From assembly GCF_000948985.2 (NCBI RefSeq), contig NZ_CP059733.1, forward strand, positions 1,178,001 through 1,242,000: 64,000 bases of DNA, read 5' to 3'. Shown here piece after piece: positions 63,280 through 64,000 of this stretch (positions are counted from its first letter, which is position 1; each line of letters starts with the position of its first letter). The notes under the pieces were generated by a model. It was given only the letters and a program-made list of their open reading frames with translations. It was not told where the DNA came from and did not search any database. This DNA comes from Thalassomonas viridans. Its GTDB lineage: Bacteria > Pseudomonadota > Gammaproteobacteria > Enterobacterales > Alteromonadaceae. The position numbers and the translations under genes were made by a program.

Positions 63280-64000
63280 TTATTTCGCTGCCCCGGCATA
63301 ATGGTGATTTTTCAGCTCGGTTGCGGCAAAGCGGTTGCGGCCGTCAGCCTTGGCCTGGTAAAGGGCTTTGTCGGCGACGCAGAGCATAGCATTTGCCGAG
63401 GTTTGCTTTTCTGCTTTTGCCGTTGCTATCCCCAGGCTTGCGGTTAACACGTCTGCGGCATCAGAGCAGGGATGGGTTATCCTTAATTCGCGGATACGCC
63501 TGCACAATAAGGTTGCGGTTTTATGGGCCCGTTTTAAGTCGGTTTCCGGCAGGATAATGGCAAACTCTTCGCCGCCGTAACGGGCGACGCTTTCTCCCGA
63601 ACGTTTCAGCAGTTTCTGGATGCAGCGGGCAATTTTGTGCAGGGCCTGATCCCCGGCGGTTTGACCGTAACTGTCGTTATAACGCCTGAAATAATCGAGA
63701 TCCAGCAAGATTAGCGACAGGTAGCGGTTGTTTCTTGCGGCGCGTTTTATTTCCAGGGCAAATTGCTGCTCAAAGAAAAGCCGGTTATGGAGGCCGGTGA
63801 GTTCATCAAGCTGGATGTTCTGGTTAAGCTGATGCTCCGCCCGGACCAGTGCGGCCTGCGTTTCCTTAAGTTTATTATTCTGGCTGCTGTGTTCCAGGGC
63901 ATTGGCGAATATGCCGGCGGCGACTTTTAATAAGGCCAGTTCCGGCGGCGTCCAGGGATGTTGGCTGCCTGAACTGTCAAAGGCGATAAAACCGGGGTTT
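63280..64000 (-). CDS. GGDEF-domain protein, probably with N-terminal GAF, partial
   Basis: The frame is open from the right window edge to 63280. Its beginning looks like the end of a GAF domain (PGFIAFDSSGS, then ELALLKVAAGIFANALEH), followed by a helical linker (KLKETQAALVRAEHQLNQN) and a complete GGDEF domain: DELTGLHNRLFFEQQ, LILLDLDYFRRYNDSYGQ and ARYGGEEFAIIL. GGEEF suggests an active diguanylate cyclase. The start codon lies beyond 64000. It is transcribed in the same direction as the GGDEF gene next to it, about 257 bp apart, but the two do not look like duplicates. Confidence 0.9.
   Translation of the reverse strand, partial: NPGFIAFDSSGSQHPWTPPELALLKVAAGIFANALEHSSQNNKLKETQAALVRAEHQLNQNIQLDELTGLHNRLFFEQQFALEIKRAARNNRYLSLILLDLDYFRRYNDSYGQTAGDQALHKIARCIQKLLKRSGESVARYGGEEFAIILPETDLKRAHKTATLLCRRIRELRITHPCSDAADVLTASLGIATAKAEKQTSANAMLCVADKALYQAKADGRNRFAATELKNHHYAGAAK

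Noticed and set aside
1..64000. tRNA or rRNA genes
   Set aside because: No cloverleaf with conserved T-loop (GGTTCGA-type) or rRNA-like stretch was noticed when reading; a dedicated scan was not possible.

Overview
The window looks like a chromosomal segment of a marine gammaproteobacterium, probably an Alteromonadales member of the Colwelliaceae (Thalassomonas-like). This is inferred from gene content and protein style: napEFDABC, a Na+-pump type oxaloacetate decarboxylase oadGAB, tmcA, a DUF3545 protein, srmB/fldB, a dsbC-recJ-prfB-lysS block, and many secreted hydrolases. No rRNA or tRNA gene was seen.

Region by region. (1) 1-14 kb is a patchwork of mostly short, singly transcribed accessory genes: cupin, thioredoxin, PhyH-like, acyltransferase, YbjQ, DUF6176-like, tRNase Z-like, GFA, XRE-2TM, SugE, GrpB, Asp/Glu racemase and GyrI-like. 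It holds visible decay: an XRE/MotA-like gene broken by a nonsense codon and a frameshift, and a DUF1428 gene cut by an IS256-family element with a recognisable 8-bp target duplication. A 162-bp hairpin MITE-like repeat and a short leader peptide with an attenuator-like terminator also lie here. (2) 14-25 kb carries a LysR/oxidoreductase divergent pair, secreted proteins (PPC-domain protein, multidomain endonuclease I) and an AttEFGH-like ABC operon led by a glycosidase-like protein. (3) 25-36 kb has oadGAB, a subtilase with ten C-terminal GYLW(S/A)D hexapeptides, pdxH, an M20 peptidase and small unknown genes. Two arrays of related 49/50-bp tandem repeats flank this part. (4) 36.5-41.2 kb is a complete periplasmic nitrate reductase operon, napEFDABC, behind a perfect FNR box. 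(5) 41-47 kb has tmcA, then a near-ideal Fur box between two small Cys-containing unknown genes and an ABC-2 exporter. (6) 47-64 kb is mainly core housekeeping: tal, yaaA, srmB, fldB, dsbC, recJ, prfB with its programmed frameshift, lysS and two GGDEF proteins. Two inverted copies of one ISAs1-family element interrupt it, each with its own 10-bp target duplication.

How genes work together. NapC passes quinol electrons to NapB and NapA in the periplasm, with NapD and NapF as maturation factors; the FNR box suggests anaerobic induction. OadG-A-B form a biotin-dependent Na+ pump. The Att-like ABC genes overlap by a few bases and should form one complex. RecJ, RF2 and LysRS sit in the order usual for gammaproteobacteria. 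The best candidates for undescribed biology are the covarying-hairpin tandem repeats, the Fur-controlled small Cys protein pair, the leader-peptide attenuator in front of a P-loop kinase, and the hexapeptide tail of the subtilase.
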